Assembly (NCBI RefSeq): GCF_016904955.1
Contig: NZ_JADIKE010000031.1
Coordinates: 1-64,000, forward strand
Origin: Dyella flava
GTDB taxonomy: Bacteria > Pseudomonadota > Gammaproteobacteria > Xanthomonadales > Rhodanobacteraceae
DNA length: 64,000 nucleotides
Reading direction: 5' to 3'
Below, piece after piece: positions 8,324-16,797 of the stretch. The notes below the pieces were generated by a model. It was not told where the DNA came from, did not search any database, and worked only from the letters and a program-made list of their open reading frames with translations. Every line of letters starts with the position of its first letter. Within the stretch, counting starts at the first letter, position 1. Both the position numbers and the translations under genes were made by a program.

Positions 8324-9526
8324 ATGAAATTCGTCTTTTTCGCCAACACTGACTGGTATTTGTACAACTTTCGTCTATCCACCGCGCGCCGCCTGCAGGC
8401 CGAGGGGCACGAAGTGGTGATGTTGTCGCCACCGGGTGAATTCGGTGCGCGCTTTGCCAGCCAAGGTTTTCGCTGGATCAGCCTGGGCATGGACCGTGCC
8501 AGTCTCAACCCGCTGCGCGAATTGCTGACGGTGCATGCGCTGGTGCGCGTACTGGCCGAAGAGCGCCCCGATGTGCTGCACAACTTCACTCTGAAATGCG
8601 CCGTGTATGGCGCGCTCGCGGCGCGCCTGGCCCACATATTGGCCACGGTGAATGCGGTCGCCGGCCTGGGTTTCGTATTTACCAGCGACAGCGCGAAGGC
8701 ACGTGTTCTGCGCCCGTTATTGAAGCTGATGTTGCGGGCGACGCTGGGGAGCAAACGCTCGCTGCTGATCCTGCAGAATCCCGACGATGCCTCGGCTTTC
8801 CTCGATGCCAGACTGATCGGCGCGGAGAAAATCCGAGTCATTCGCAGCTCCGGCGTCAACACAGCCCGGTTTCATCCGGTGTACCGACATGAGCAGAATG
8901 AACACGGCCGCCTGCGCGTACTGATGGCGTCGAGGTTGTTGTGGGAAAAGGGCGTCAAGGAATTCGTCGATGCGTCGTCGTTACTGCATGCGGCGGGGCG
9001 GGATATCGAATTCGTGATCGCCGGCACGCCTGACTCCGGTAACCCGCATGCGGTGGCCGCCGCAGAAATGCAGAACTGGACGGATGCCGGATTGGTGCGC
9101 TGGCTGGGTCATGTCGACGACATGCCTGCCCTGCTCAACAGCGTCGACGTGATGGTGCTGCCCAGCTATTACCGCGAAGGGGTTCCGAAATGCCTGATCG
9201 AAGGCGCGGCATGCGGGCTTGCCTTGATAACCACCGATCGGCCCGGTTGCCGCGAAGTGGTGTCGCAGGATGGCATCGATGGCTTACGCGTAGAAGTTCG
9301 CAACGCGCGTGACCTCGCTGAAAAAATCACGCGGCTCGACGACGACCGCGAACTTCTTTCGAAATTGGGACTGCGTGCACGACAAAAAGCGCTGGCCCAT
9401 TTTGACGAGCGCCGGGTGATTCAGCAGACGCTCGATGTCTATGACGAGCTGCTTTACCCGGGTGCGTTGAAGCATGCACCAGAAGCCCCTGCCTCACGTG
9501 CAAGAAGGACTGTCATTTCGCAATGA
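8324..9526 (+). CDS. Family 4 glycosyltransferase
   Basis: A 400-residue GT-B enzyme. The N-terminal domain begins MKFVFFANTDWYLYNFRL, like PglA/WbpH-type transferases that act on lipid-linked sugars. The C-terminal domain has SRLLWEKGVKEF (203-214) and the EX7E motif E285-E293 in YREGVPKCLIEG, which bind the nucleotide-sugar donor with retention of configuration. The ATG at 8324 is favoured because the conserved family start is there and AGGA lies nine bases upstream; the in-frame ATG at 8315 has no room for a ribosome site. It sits between the two beta-helix genes. It is the second of only two elongating transferases in the locus. Confidence 0.88.
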   Translation: MKFVFFANTDWYLYNFRLSTARRLQAEGHEVVMLSPPGEFGARFASQGFRWISLGMDRASLNPLRELLTVHALVRVLAEERPDVLHNFTLKCAVYGALAARLAHILATVNAVAGLGFVFTSDSAKARVLRPLLKLMLRATLGSKRSLLILQNPDDASAFLDARLIGAEKIRVIRSSGVNTARFHPVYRHEQNEHGRLRVLMASRLLWEKGVKEFVDASSLLHAAGRDIEFVIAGTPDSGNPHAVAAAEMQNWTDAGLVRWLGHVDDMPALLNSVDVMVLPSYYREGVPKCLIEGAACGLALITTDRPGCREVVSQDGIDGLRVEVRNARDLAEKITRLDDDRELLSKLGLRARQKALAHFDERRVIQQTLDVYDELLYPGALKHAPEAPASRARRTVISQ

Positions 9527-9767
9527 GTGACCATCATTTGGACGGCTAGACGTCCAGATTGAAATCCACAGCGCACACAATTCTGCAAAAACAGAGGCAA
9601 ATTCCCGGCAATTTACGGGCGATTCACGTTTTTCCGCAAAATTTCGCGAAACCACGCATCATGACCATGAGTGTGCGCTGCGTCACATTTTCGGCCTTGC
9701 GGCATCACGGAAAAATGAGAGAACGTAGCCGCCGTTTTGACGCAGCTATGAGGCCATCGAGAACGTA

Positions 9768-10967
9768 ATGCTAAAAAAAGCGCTGAAGCCCACCGCACGG
9801 ACTGACAAAGTGGCTACTTCCAACGCTATACGGAAATTTAATACTAACCTGAACACGAGCCCAAAAAAATATCTGGCGATCGCTGGAGCGGCTCTAGCGC
9901 TATCCGCGGTGGCCTTACCGGCCTCGGCAACGAATTGGTGGAACCCCGCGCCGACGATTACGGTCGGTCCCACCACGCTGAATGTGCAGAACTTTGGAGC
10001 CATCGGCAATGGCTCGACCGATGATACGGCTGCTTTCAACGCCGCTATCAATGCCCTGCCCTCCGGCGGCGGCACCATCGTGGTGCCGAACGGCACGTAC
10101 ATGATCAACGGCCTGACCGGTATTTCGATGAAGTCGAACACGCGACTGTCGCTGCAGGGCAATGCTTCGATCAACGAAATCGCGAACAGCTCCGAGCGCA
10201 GCTCGATCCTGAAAATCTACAACGTGAACAACGTTGAAGTCCTGGGTGGTCACTTCGTCGGCGAACGCGTCAACCACCAGGGCACGGCGGGTGAGTGGGG
10301 CTACGGCATCGATATCGAAGGCTCCAGCACCATCTACGTGCACGATCTCGCCGTTTCGAACTGCTTCGGCGACGGCGTGCTGGTCAGCGCGACCGGCAGC
10401 GGCAGCACGGCGGTGTTGTCGTCGGGCGTAACGATCAATCGCGTGCAATCCAGCAATAACCGCCGCCAGGGCATGACGGTCGGCCCGGTCAATGAGCTTT
10501 ACGTGGTCAACAGCAGCTTCACCGGCTCCAACGGTGTGGCGCCGCAGGCGGGCATCGATATCGAGCCGCAGACGCAGGGCAACGTCACGAACGTGCGCAT
10601 CGAAGACTCGACGCTGTCCAACAACGTCGGCAACGGCCTGGAAATGCACGCCAATGTCAGCGGTGTGGTACTGACCGGCACTACCGCCGAGAACAACCAG
10701 GGCTTTGGTGTGTTCGACGGTCAGGCGGACAACGTCCAGATCACCAGCAACAACATTACCCAGAACTACCTGTTCGGGGTGGACATCGCGACCGATACCA
10801 ACGCCGTCCAGATCACCGACAACACCATCACCTACAACTACGATCTGTGGTTCTACGACAACAACGAATCCATCTTCACCGAAGGCTGGGATCCGCGTGA
10901 CATCAGTATCGAAAGCGGGGCCACCAACATCACGGTGACCGGCAATACGATTTCACCGCAGCGCTGA
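9768..10967 (+). CDS. Sec-exported right-handed beta-helix protein, paralogue of the 7.1-8.3 kb gene
   Basis: A 399-residue protein with a long N-terminal extension (about 37 residues) before a Sec-type signal (YLAIAGAALALSAVALPASA). The mature part matches the earlier beta-helix protein along its length: TLNVQNFGAIGNGSTDDTAA, GEWGYGIDIEGSS, NNRRQGMTVGPV, AGIDIEPQTQG and NGLEMHANVSGVV all have counterparts there. It belongs to the PF12708 superfamily. Using a different export route from its paralogue suggests different final locations or cofactor needs. It is the last gene of the plus-strand EPS run and is followed by a terminator. Enzymatic activity is not assignable from sequence. Confidence 0.82.
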   Translation: MLKKALKPTARTDKVATSNAIRKFNTNLNTSPKKYLAIAGAALALSAVALPASATNWWNPAPTITVGPTTLNVQNFGAIGNGSTDDTAAFNAAINALPSGGGTIVVPNGTYMINGLTGISMKSNTRLSLQGNASINEIANSSERSSILKIYNVNNVEVLGGHFVGERVNHQGTAGEWGYGIDIEGSSTIYVHDLAVSNCFGDGVLVSATGSGSTAVLSSGVTINRVQSSNNRRQGMTVGPVNELYVVNSSFTGSNGVAPQAGIDIEPQTQGNVTNVRIEDSTLSNNVGNGLEMHANVSGVVLTGTTAENNQGFGVFDGQADNVQITSNNITQNYLFGVDIATDTNAVQITDNTITYNYDLWFYDNNESIFTEGWDPRDISIESGATNITVTGNTISPQR

Positions 10968-11015
10968 TGTTTCATGAACGAGTCACTGCCGTGGTGACCC
11001 GTTGATGGAAGCAGT

Positions 11016-11047
11016 AAGGGCGAGCGTCAAACGCTCGCCCTTTTTAT
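11016..11047 (+). terminator. Rho-independent terminator after the EPS plus-strand run
   Basis: A perfect 10-bp stem GGGCGAGCGT / ACGCTCGCCC with loop CAA is followed by five T, and the flanking AA/TT pair extends the stem. It lies between the convergent beta-helix and flippase genes. Confidence 0.92.
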
Positions 11048-11057
11048 ATCGACCTTT

Positions 11058-12410
11058 TCACGGCTGCTTGCTGAAACCATCGCCGTTTGCATGGTAGTGG
11101 CGTACGCCGGCGTACAAGGAGAGCAGCAAGGTCGCTTCGCCGATCACCGTGGCCATTGCCGCGCCCATTTCGTGGTAGCCGGGAATCAGCACCGCGTTGA
11201 GCACGACGGCAACCAGGGCGCTCATGCCCATGGCGAAGACGCGATAGCGCATATGCCGCTCATTGAGCAAGGCGGAGCCGACGCCAGTGGTCAGGAAGCG
11301 CAGCGGCACACATAGCGCCAACACCGCCAGCAGCTTGACCACCGGACGATATTTTTCACCGAAAAGTATCGGCACCAGCCACGGCGCCACCCCGGTCAAC
11401 GCCAGGCCGACCAGGATCCCGGAAACCAGCATGGCGATATTGCCGTGCCGGTACACCAGCCAGAATTTGTGCTGGTCGTGCGCGGCCCAGCGATGCAATT
11501 TCGACAGCAGGAATTTCTGGTAAAGCGTGGAAGGAATCAGGTAGATCGCCGTCATGATACCCAGCGCGATCCCGAAAATACCTGCCTGCGCATTGCCGTT
11601 GAGGTATTTCAGCAGCACGGTGCTGATCTGGTAAAAAATCGGATACAGCGCCGCCTCAAGTCCGTAGGCCCAGGATTGCGAGAGCAGATAACCCACCCCG
11701 GGAGCGGCCTGCATGAGCGGCGCATCGGGACGTGGCCCATGCCCATGCAGCGCGATGCCGCCGCGTAGCATGGCCAGCAGTCGCGGCACGGCCAGCACGG
11801 CCACGACGCAGGAAATCAAGCCAAATCCTGCCGCGACGAATTGCCCGGACAGCGATGGAATCAGCAACAGCAACACCGCCACCAGGACGCGGCTGCCCGG
11901 CGTGGTCAATTGCCACAAGGCCAATGCCTGATGTCGTTCTTCCAGACGCAATTGGCTGCCGATCAGGTTCACCGCCAGCAAGCCGAGCACAACCGGCAAT
12001 AGCAGCAGCAACATCGGCCTGGCGTCGGCCGGTGCACCGGCCAAGGCCCAGACGACGATGGTCAACATGGTCAGCAGCGTGCTGGCCGTGACGAAACGCA
12101 AGGAAGGGCGCAGCCATCGATTGGCGCCCCACCCTTCCACGCCATAGGCCTGCAGCCAGTATTGCGGCAAGCCAAAGCCTGCCAGTGGCGAAAGCATGGT
12201 CACCGTGGCGAGCGACGAGGCAAACAGGCCGAACTCGGTGGGCCCCATTTCGCGGGCCAGCAAGGCCTGCGTGACAAAGGCGAGCAAGGCACCGACGGCA
12301 GTGGCGATCCACAGCATGGACACCGCGCCGAGCGCGCGACGCACACTCTGCGACGAATACGCGTCCACGCGCACCTCGTCCGCGGTGGCCGGATAGGCGC
12401 GCCTCACCAT
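11058..12410 (-). CDS. Wzx-like polysaccharide flippase (MATE/MOP superfamily)
   Basis: A 450-residue polytopic membrane protein with about twelve to fourteen hydrophobic segments. The N-terminal pattern (MLWIATAVGALLAFVTQALL then REMGPTEFGLFAS) is the usual Wzx/PST signature, in which a first helix pair is followed by a glycine-rich loop with LG.-.-FG. It should move the undecaprenyl-linked repeat unit from the cytoplasmic to the periplasmic face for polymerisation by the EpsG-like protein. I took the ATG at 12410; a TTG at 12437 extends the frame. The gene follows wzc on the same strand by about 60 bases. Confidence 0.88.
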   Translation of the reverse strand: MVRRAYPATADEVRVDAYSSQSVRRALGAVSMLWIATAVGALLAFVTQALLAREMGPTEFGLFASSLATVTMLSPLAGFGLPQYWLQAYGVEGWGANRWLRPSLRFVTASTLLTMLTIVVWALAGAPADARPMLLLLLPVVLGLLAVNLIGSQLRLEERHQALALWQLTTPGSRVLVAVLLLLIPSLSGQFVAAGFGLISCVVAVLAVPRLLAMLRGGIALHGHGPRPDAPLMQAAPGVGYLLSQSWAYGLEAALYPIFYQISTVLLKYLNGNAQAGIFGIALGIMTAIYLIPSTLYQKFLLSKLHRWAAHDQHKFWLVYRHGNIAMLVSGILVGLALTGVAPWLVPILFGEKYRPVVKLLAVLALCVPLRFLTTGVGSALLNERHMRYRVFAMGMSALVAVVLNAVLIPGYHEMGAAMATVIGEATLLLSLYAGVRHYHANGDGFSKQP

Positions 12411-12473
12411 GCCGCATCCCGTGCGACCGGCAGCCAAGTCACTACTGCCGGCCGCCCGCCAGATAGCGCAGCG

Positions 12474-14687
12474 CTACACCTCGGTAGGTGCATAAGCGGT
12501 ATAGGCATAGGCGTAATAGCCGGCACTGCGCTTTTCAACCAGATTGAAGATGGCGCCTTTGAGAAGCACGCCGCTTTGCTCAAGCCGCTGTTTGGCCAAG
12601 GCGATCTCGCGCCCCTGGCTGATACCGAAGCGCACCACCATCAGGCTGGTGCCGACGTAGTGACCGATCACGGCGGCATCCGTCACGGCAAGAATCGGCG
12701 GCGTATCGATGATGATCAGGTCGAACTGCGGTTTCAGTATCTCCAGCAAGGTGCCGAAGTTGGAATGCATCAGCAGTTCCGACGGATTCGGCGGGATATT
12801 TCCGCGCGGCATGAAGAACAACTCGCTCATGCCGTCCACGGCTCGAATGGTCTGGATGATGCTATCGGTCTCACCAGCGATCGCCTCGGACAGGCCATCT
12901 TCGGCATCGACGCCGATCGCCTTGTGCAGCAGGCCCTTGCGCATGTCGGCATCGATCAGCAGCACGCGCTGCCCGGCCTGCGCCATGACCACGGCGAGGT
13001 TCGCTGCGACGAAGCTCTTGCCCGCTTCCGGGCTGGGGCTGGAAATCATCAGCACATTGTTTTTGCCGCCCAGCTGCGCGAAGTGCAGACTGGTGCGCAG
13101 GCTGCGCAAGGCTTCGGTCGCCATGTCACCCGGTGCGTTCAGGGCCAGCAGCCGCTGACGGCCCCTGGAGCTGAAGTGATGACGCAGGCCGACGCTGCTC
13201 TTGCGCTGCATGTCGCTCAACGGAATCGACACGTACACCGGCAGACCCAGGCGCTCGATCGCTTCCGGATCTTCCACGCCACGACTCAGCAATTGGCGCA
13301 GGAAAATAAACCCCAGGGCGAAGATCACACCAAGCACCATGCCACCCGGAATCACCCAGATCGGACGCGGCCACCACGGCTTGGCAAGATTGACTGCCGG
13401 ATGATCGATCACGCGCACGTTGCCGATCGAACCGGCACGCGCGATATCCAATTGCTGTTCCTGATTGAGCAGGCTGGTGTAGGTCTGATCGCTGACCGTG
13501 ACATCGCGGGTCAGCTTGAGCAGTTGCTGCTGGGTGTTGGGCAGATGGCCAATCTGCGCTTGCAGCGCGCCCTTCTCGCTCTCCAACTGACCGATCTGTT
13601 GTTGCAGGGTGCGGTATTCGGGATGCTCGGGCGTAAAACGATGTTCCACATCTGACATCTGCATGCGCAGCTGCTGCAGGTTGCTATCAATCGACACACC
13701 CTCATCCAGCATCGACTGCGTCTGCATGCTCAGATCGGCGGTGTGCGTGTGCAGCTGGAAGGTATTCAAGGCCTGGCTTGCATGTTCCAGCTCCTGCTTG
13801 ACCCTGGGTAGCTCCTGTTGCACGAACTTGAGACTGTTCGCCGCTTCGGCGGCGCTGCGTTCCACATTCTGGTGCACGTAAAGGCCGGTCACCTGGTCGA
13901 GCAATTGCGTGGCAAGCACCGGATCCTTGTTGTTGTAGGTGAGCTGGATGATGCCGGAGTCCTTGCCAAGCTCACTGATTTGGATATCTTTTTGCAATTG
14001 CGCGATCGTATCCATATGCGTACGACGGATAACCTGGAAGCGCGTGCCGGGATTGCCTCGCAGCGTGCTCACCAGGATCGTGACGCCGTTGCCCGTCACG
14101 GACTTTCCGGCCTGACCGCTCAGCAGCGGATTGCCGTCCATGTCCTGCAGGGTGTAGGTGCCGTGCTCGCCGGCGACCAGTTGCAATTTCTCATCAAGCA
14201 GACCCGCGGGCACTTTAAGTACGGATATGCTCAGCTCCGAACCGCCCCAGTCATAACGCTCAAGGCCCGGAATCAGTGGCGGCGCGACCGTGCCAGGGTT
14301 TTGCTGGGTAAACCAGCGTGACAGGAAGCCGCCGACCACCGGGAAGTGTTTGGGCGTGCTTTCAATGTCCATGTTCAGGTTTTCCACCGCCGGCCCGATG
14401 ATCGCGCGAGAACCCAGGACCTGGATTTCGGTGACGGCCTCCGAGTTGGAAATACCCAGCGTGTCGGTCAGATCGTTCAGGCCCGGCAGCGTCGGCGTTT
14501 TTTGCTCTACCTGGACCGATGCGCTGGCCTGATAGACCGGTGTCGCGATTAACGAATACAAGATGCTGATGATCAGGAAAACGAAGGTAATCCCGACAAT
14601 CAACCATTTGTGATCGGCGACGGTGCCGAACAAAGCACGCAGATCGATATCATCGTCGTGCATGGAGAAGGACTGCTTGGTAGTCAT
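12474..14687 (-). CDS. Wzc-type polysaccharide co-polymerase and BY tyrosine kinase
   Basis: This 737-residue inner-membrane protein controls EPS chain length and export. A Wzz domain follows a cytoplasmic start, with TM1 near 29-48. The periplasmic part has coiled-coil stretches (about 280-420), and TM2 is near 442-463. The kinase carries Walker A SPSPEAGKS (550-558), Walker A' LLIDADMRKG (576-585) and Walker B LIIIDTPP (657-664). The C-terminus holds a tyrosine cluster (Y724, 725, 727, 729, 732) for autophosphorylation. Kinase and membrane parts are in one chain, as in proteobacteria. It begins 18 bases after the phosphatase gene, which should dephosphorylate it. Confidence 0.94.
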   Translation of the reverse strand: MTTKQSFSMHDDDIDLRALFGTVADHKWLIVGITFVFLIISILYSLIATPVYQASASVQVEQKTPTLPGLNDLTDTLGISNSEAVTEIQVLGSRAIIGPAVENLNMDIESTPKHFPVVGGFLSRWFTQQNPGTVAPPLIPGLERYDWGGSELSISVLKVPAGLLDEKLQLVAGEHGTYTLQDMDGNPLLSGQAGKSVTGNGVTILVSTLRGNPGTRFQVIRRTHMDTIAQLQKDIQISELGKDSGIIQLTYNNKDPVLATQLLDQVTGLYVHQNVERSAAEAANSLKFVQQELPRVKQELEHASQALNTFQLHTHTADLSMQTQSMLDEGVSIDSNLQQLRMQMSDVEHRFTPEHPEYRTLQQQIGQLESEKGALQAQIGHLPNTQQQLLKLTRDVTVSDQTYTSLLNQEQQLDIARAGSIGNVRVIDHPAVNLAKPWWPRPIWVIPGGMVLGVIFALGFIFLRQLLSRGVEDPEAIERLGLPVYVSIPLSDMQRKSSVGLRHHFSSRGRQRLLALNAPGDMATEALRSLRTSLHFAQLGGKNNVLMISSPSPEAGKSFVAANLAVVMAQAGQRVLLIDADMRKGLLHKAIGVDAEDGLSEAIAGETDSIIQTIRAVDGMSELFFMPRGNIPPNPSELLMHSNFGTLLEILKPQFDLIIIDTPPILAVTDAAVIGHYVGTSLMVVRFGISQGREIALAKQRLEQSGVLLKGAIFNLVEKRSAGYYAYAYTAYAPTEV

Positions 14688-14705
14688 GGGGCCGCTCCAA
14701 TTGAC

Positions 14706-15146
14706 TCATTCGAGGTAACGCAGCCAGCTGCTCACCCCGCGTTCGATCAACGCATAGGCGTCTTCGAATACCCTCCGCGACTTGCGGTAAGGGTCGGGTA
14801 CATCGCTGTCGTCGTGCCATTTATCGAGCAGAAACAATTTGCCGCTGGCTTCAGGCGCCAGTTGCGAAGCCGCATTCAGGTGCCTGCGTTCCATCGCAAG
14901 CACCAGGTCGGCTTCACGCAACATCTCTGGCTCAAGCTGGCGCGCACGATGCGTGGCGGCATCGATCCCGTGCTCACGCAGGATCTCCATCGCATGATCG
15001 TCCATGGGGCGGCCAATCAGTGCCCGCAAACCGGCACTGCTGACATGGACATTATTGCGATGGCCCAACTCTTGGCGAAAAAGAAACTCTGCCGTTGGAC
15101 TACGACAGATATTACCAATGCAAACAACAAGAACATGCTTGAACAC
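14706..15146 (-). CDS. Wzb-type low-molecular-weight protein tyrosine phosphatase
   Basis: A 146-residue cytoplasmic enzyme of the LMW-PTP family. The P-loop CIGNICRS (C9 nucleophile, R15) lies at the N-terminus and the general-acid loop DPYR is near residue 117. Its expected substrate is the tyrosine cluster of the adjacent Wzc kinase; cycling of that phosphorylation is needed for polymer assembly. The best start is the GTG at 15146, which places the P-loop where the family has it. It is the first gene of a minus-strand wzb-wzc-wzx unit read away from the divergent control region shared with wza. Confidence 0.93.
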   Translation of the reverse strand: MFKHVLVVCIGNICRSPTAEFLFRQELGHRNNVHVSSAGLRALIGRPMDDHAMEILREHGIDAATHRARQLEPEMLREADLVLAMERRHLNAASQLAPEASGKLFLLDKWHDDSDVPDPYRKSRRVFEDAYALIERGVSSWLRYLE

Positions 15147-15515
15147 GTTACAGAGGCACTCCCGCCGTTCTTTATGGAAAAAATGGAAGCACCCCTGCTG
15201 CCTCGCTGATGATTTGACGTTTAAGTAGTTGAACAGTTCTCCACGCCTAACTAATCAGCCCGCATGCCTCACGCGAGTCCGTTTATAAGTCTTTTTATGT
15301 CAAGTTGACATGCATTTTTCGCGGATGAAAGTGCAAAAAAATGTTTGAGTTAACTTTGTGACGAAAATAGCGCGGTAGCGGCAATGGTTCATTTACGCGT
15401 TATTGACAGTCTTATCGAGTTTAATGAAATGCAGAAATATTGAGTTTTTTGTTGTACTCCAGCGCTTCACCGCCCAAGGCGCTCCCTCTGGCTACACCAC
15501 CGCAGTGGAGTGCAT
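15147..15515. promoter_or_regulatory. Divergent control region between wzb and wza
   Basis: This 369-base gap separates the minus-strand wzb-wzc-wzx unit from the plus-strand wza and is clearly more AT-rich than its surroundings. It contains no convincing gene. TTGACA hexamers occur at 15305-15310 and 15403-15408, but neither is followed by a clean TATAAT at the ideal spacing, so exact promoters are not assigned. The first hexamer lies inside a perfect palindrome, listed separately. Confidence 0.55.
15297..15311. promoter_or_regulatory. Perfect 15-bp palindrome, candidate operator
   Basis: ATGTCAA-G-TTGACAT is a perfect inverted repeat (7-1-7). Its right arm contains a TTGACA that could act as a -35 element toward wza, and the left arm gives the same hexamer on the other strand. 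A regulator bound here could control both directions. Function is inferred. Confidence 0.45.
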
Positions 15516-16610
15516 ATGAAATCGTCGCTTGGTTTGCCAGCAGTACTCGTCGTTCTGCTCGTGCAGGGCTGCGCAATCGTTCCGGGACAGCATATGTCGG
15601 AAAGCGCGTTGTCGAATCCGGACAAAGGACGCGTTCAGCTTGTGCAGATCACGCCTCAATGGATCATGGCCAACGAACCGCAGGAAACCGCGCAGACGGT
15701 TGCGCCGGAGCTGCTTAACTATCAGCCGCAGCAGTATCACATCGGCGCCGGCGACACGCTCTACATTACGGTGTGGGATCACCCGGAACTGACCGCGCCG
15801 GCTGGCGCACAGCAACAGGCTGCCGCCAATAGCCGCCTGGTGCGCTCAGACGGCACCTTGTTTTATCCGTATGTCGGGGTGATCAAGGCGGAGGGCATGA
15901 CGGTTGATCAGCTGCGCGACGCGATCGCGCAGAAGCTCACCGTGTATGTGAAAAACCCGCAGGTGGATGTCAGCGTGATCAGTTATGGCAGCCAGCTCGT
16001 TTCGTTCAGCGGCGCTTTCACCAAAACCGACCCGCAACAGATCACCTCGATCCCCCTGACACTGGGACAGGCGCTTGGCTCGGCGACCATCGACATCACG
16101 CATGCGGATCTGTCCAATCTGATCCTGACGCGCGATGGGATGTCCTATCACATCAATCTCAACAAGATCAGCAAGGCCACCGAGCAGAGCATTTATCTGA
16201 AACCCGGCGATCGGATCTATCTGCCGTATAACGACAACAAGGAAATCTATGTGATGGGCGAAGTGGTGCGCCCTGCCGCCATCACCTTCACCACCGACGA
16301 CCTGAGTCTCACCCAGGCCCTTGGCCGCTCCGGCGGATTGAATCCGGTCACCGCCAGCGGCAAATCGGTATACGTGATACGTGGCGTGAAAGACCTGGCC
16401 AAGGAACCCGCCACCGTCTATCACTTGAATGCCCGCTCACCTGCCGCGTTCGCCCTGGCCGACAATTTCCGGGTGGAACCGGGCGATGTGGTGTTTGTGG
16501 GTCCAGCCGCGATTACCGAATGGGGCCGCTTCCTCGGTCAGCTGGTGCCGCTCTCAAGCCTGGTCGGCAACGCAGCGTTCGCCAGAGAGCAGATCAACGC
16601 GACACCGTAA
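15516..16610 (+). CDS. Wza/GumB-type polysaccharide export lipoprotein
   Basis: A 364-residue outer-membrane export protein. The signal peptide ends in the lipobox VQGC with Cys19 as the lipidation site. A Poly_export domain (PF02563) begins near YHIGAGDTLYITVWDHPEL, and two SLBB-like segments follow, the second starting EIYVMGEVVRPAAITF. A hydrophobic C-terminal helix that would form the outer-membrane pore is expected from the family and agrees with the last 35 residues. The ATG at 15516 has GTGGAG just upstream; the GTG at 15510 overlaps that site. It would make a continuous channel with Wzc for the polymer. Confidence 0.93.
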   Translation: MKSSLGLPAVLVVLLVQGCAIVPGQHMSESALSNPDKGRVQLVQITPQWIMANEPQETAQTVAPELLNYQPQQYHIGAGDTLYITVWDHPELTAPAGAQQQAAANSRLVRSDGTLFYPYVGVIKAEGMTVDQLRDAIAQKLTVYVKNPQVDVSVISYGSQLVSFSGAFTKTDPQQITSIPLTLGQALGSATIDITHADLSNLILTRDGMSYHINLNKISKATEQSIYLKPGDRIYLPYNDNKEIYVMGEVVRPAAITFTTDDLSLTQALGRSGGLNPVTASGKSVYVIRGVKDLAKEPATVYHLNARSPAAFALADNFRVEPGDVVFVGPAAITEWGRFLGQLVPLSSLVGNAAFAREQINATP

Positions 16611-16618
16611 CGGCCATG

Positions 16619-16642
16619 ACTGCCCTGCTCCAGCAGGGCAGT
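16619..16642. other. Perfect hairpin after wza
   Basis: ACTGCCCTGCT-CC-AGCAGGGCAGT is an 11-bp perfect inverted repeat nine bases after the wza stop. No T-run follows, so it may stabilise the message end and not terminate alone. Confidence 0.6.
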
Positions 16643-16797
16643 TGCATCCGGCGCAATGCCCAAGCCAATGCAGCATGATTTTCTCGCGCATTCGCAAGAA
16701 AATCGTCTGGCGTGCCTGTATCACGACCCCTTCACTGAAGTTGAACGTCCATCCGCGTGGCAATGGGTAATATTCAAACCATTAATGAAGCTTGCCC

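Noticed and set aside
7062..8432. 456-residue minus-strand frame
   Set aside because: Antisense to the beta-helix gene and the ends of its neighbours; His/Ala/Gly-rich with no domain.
12162..13655. 497-residue plus-strand frame
   Set aside because: Antisense to wzc and the start of the flippase gene, both of which have clear family motifs.
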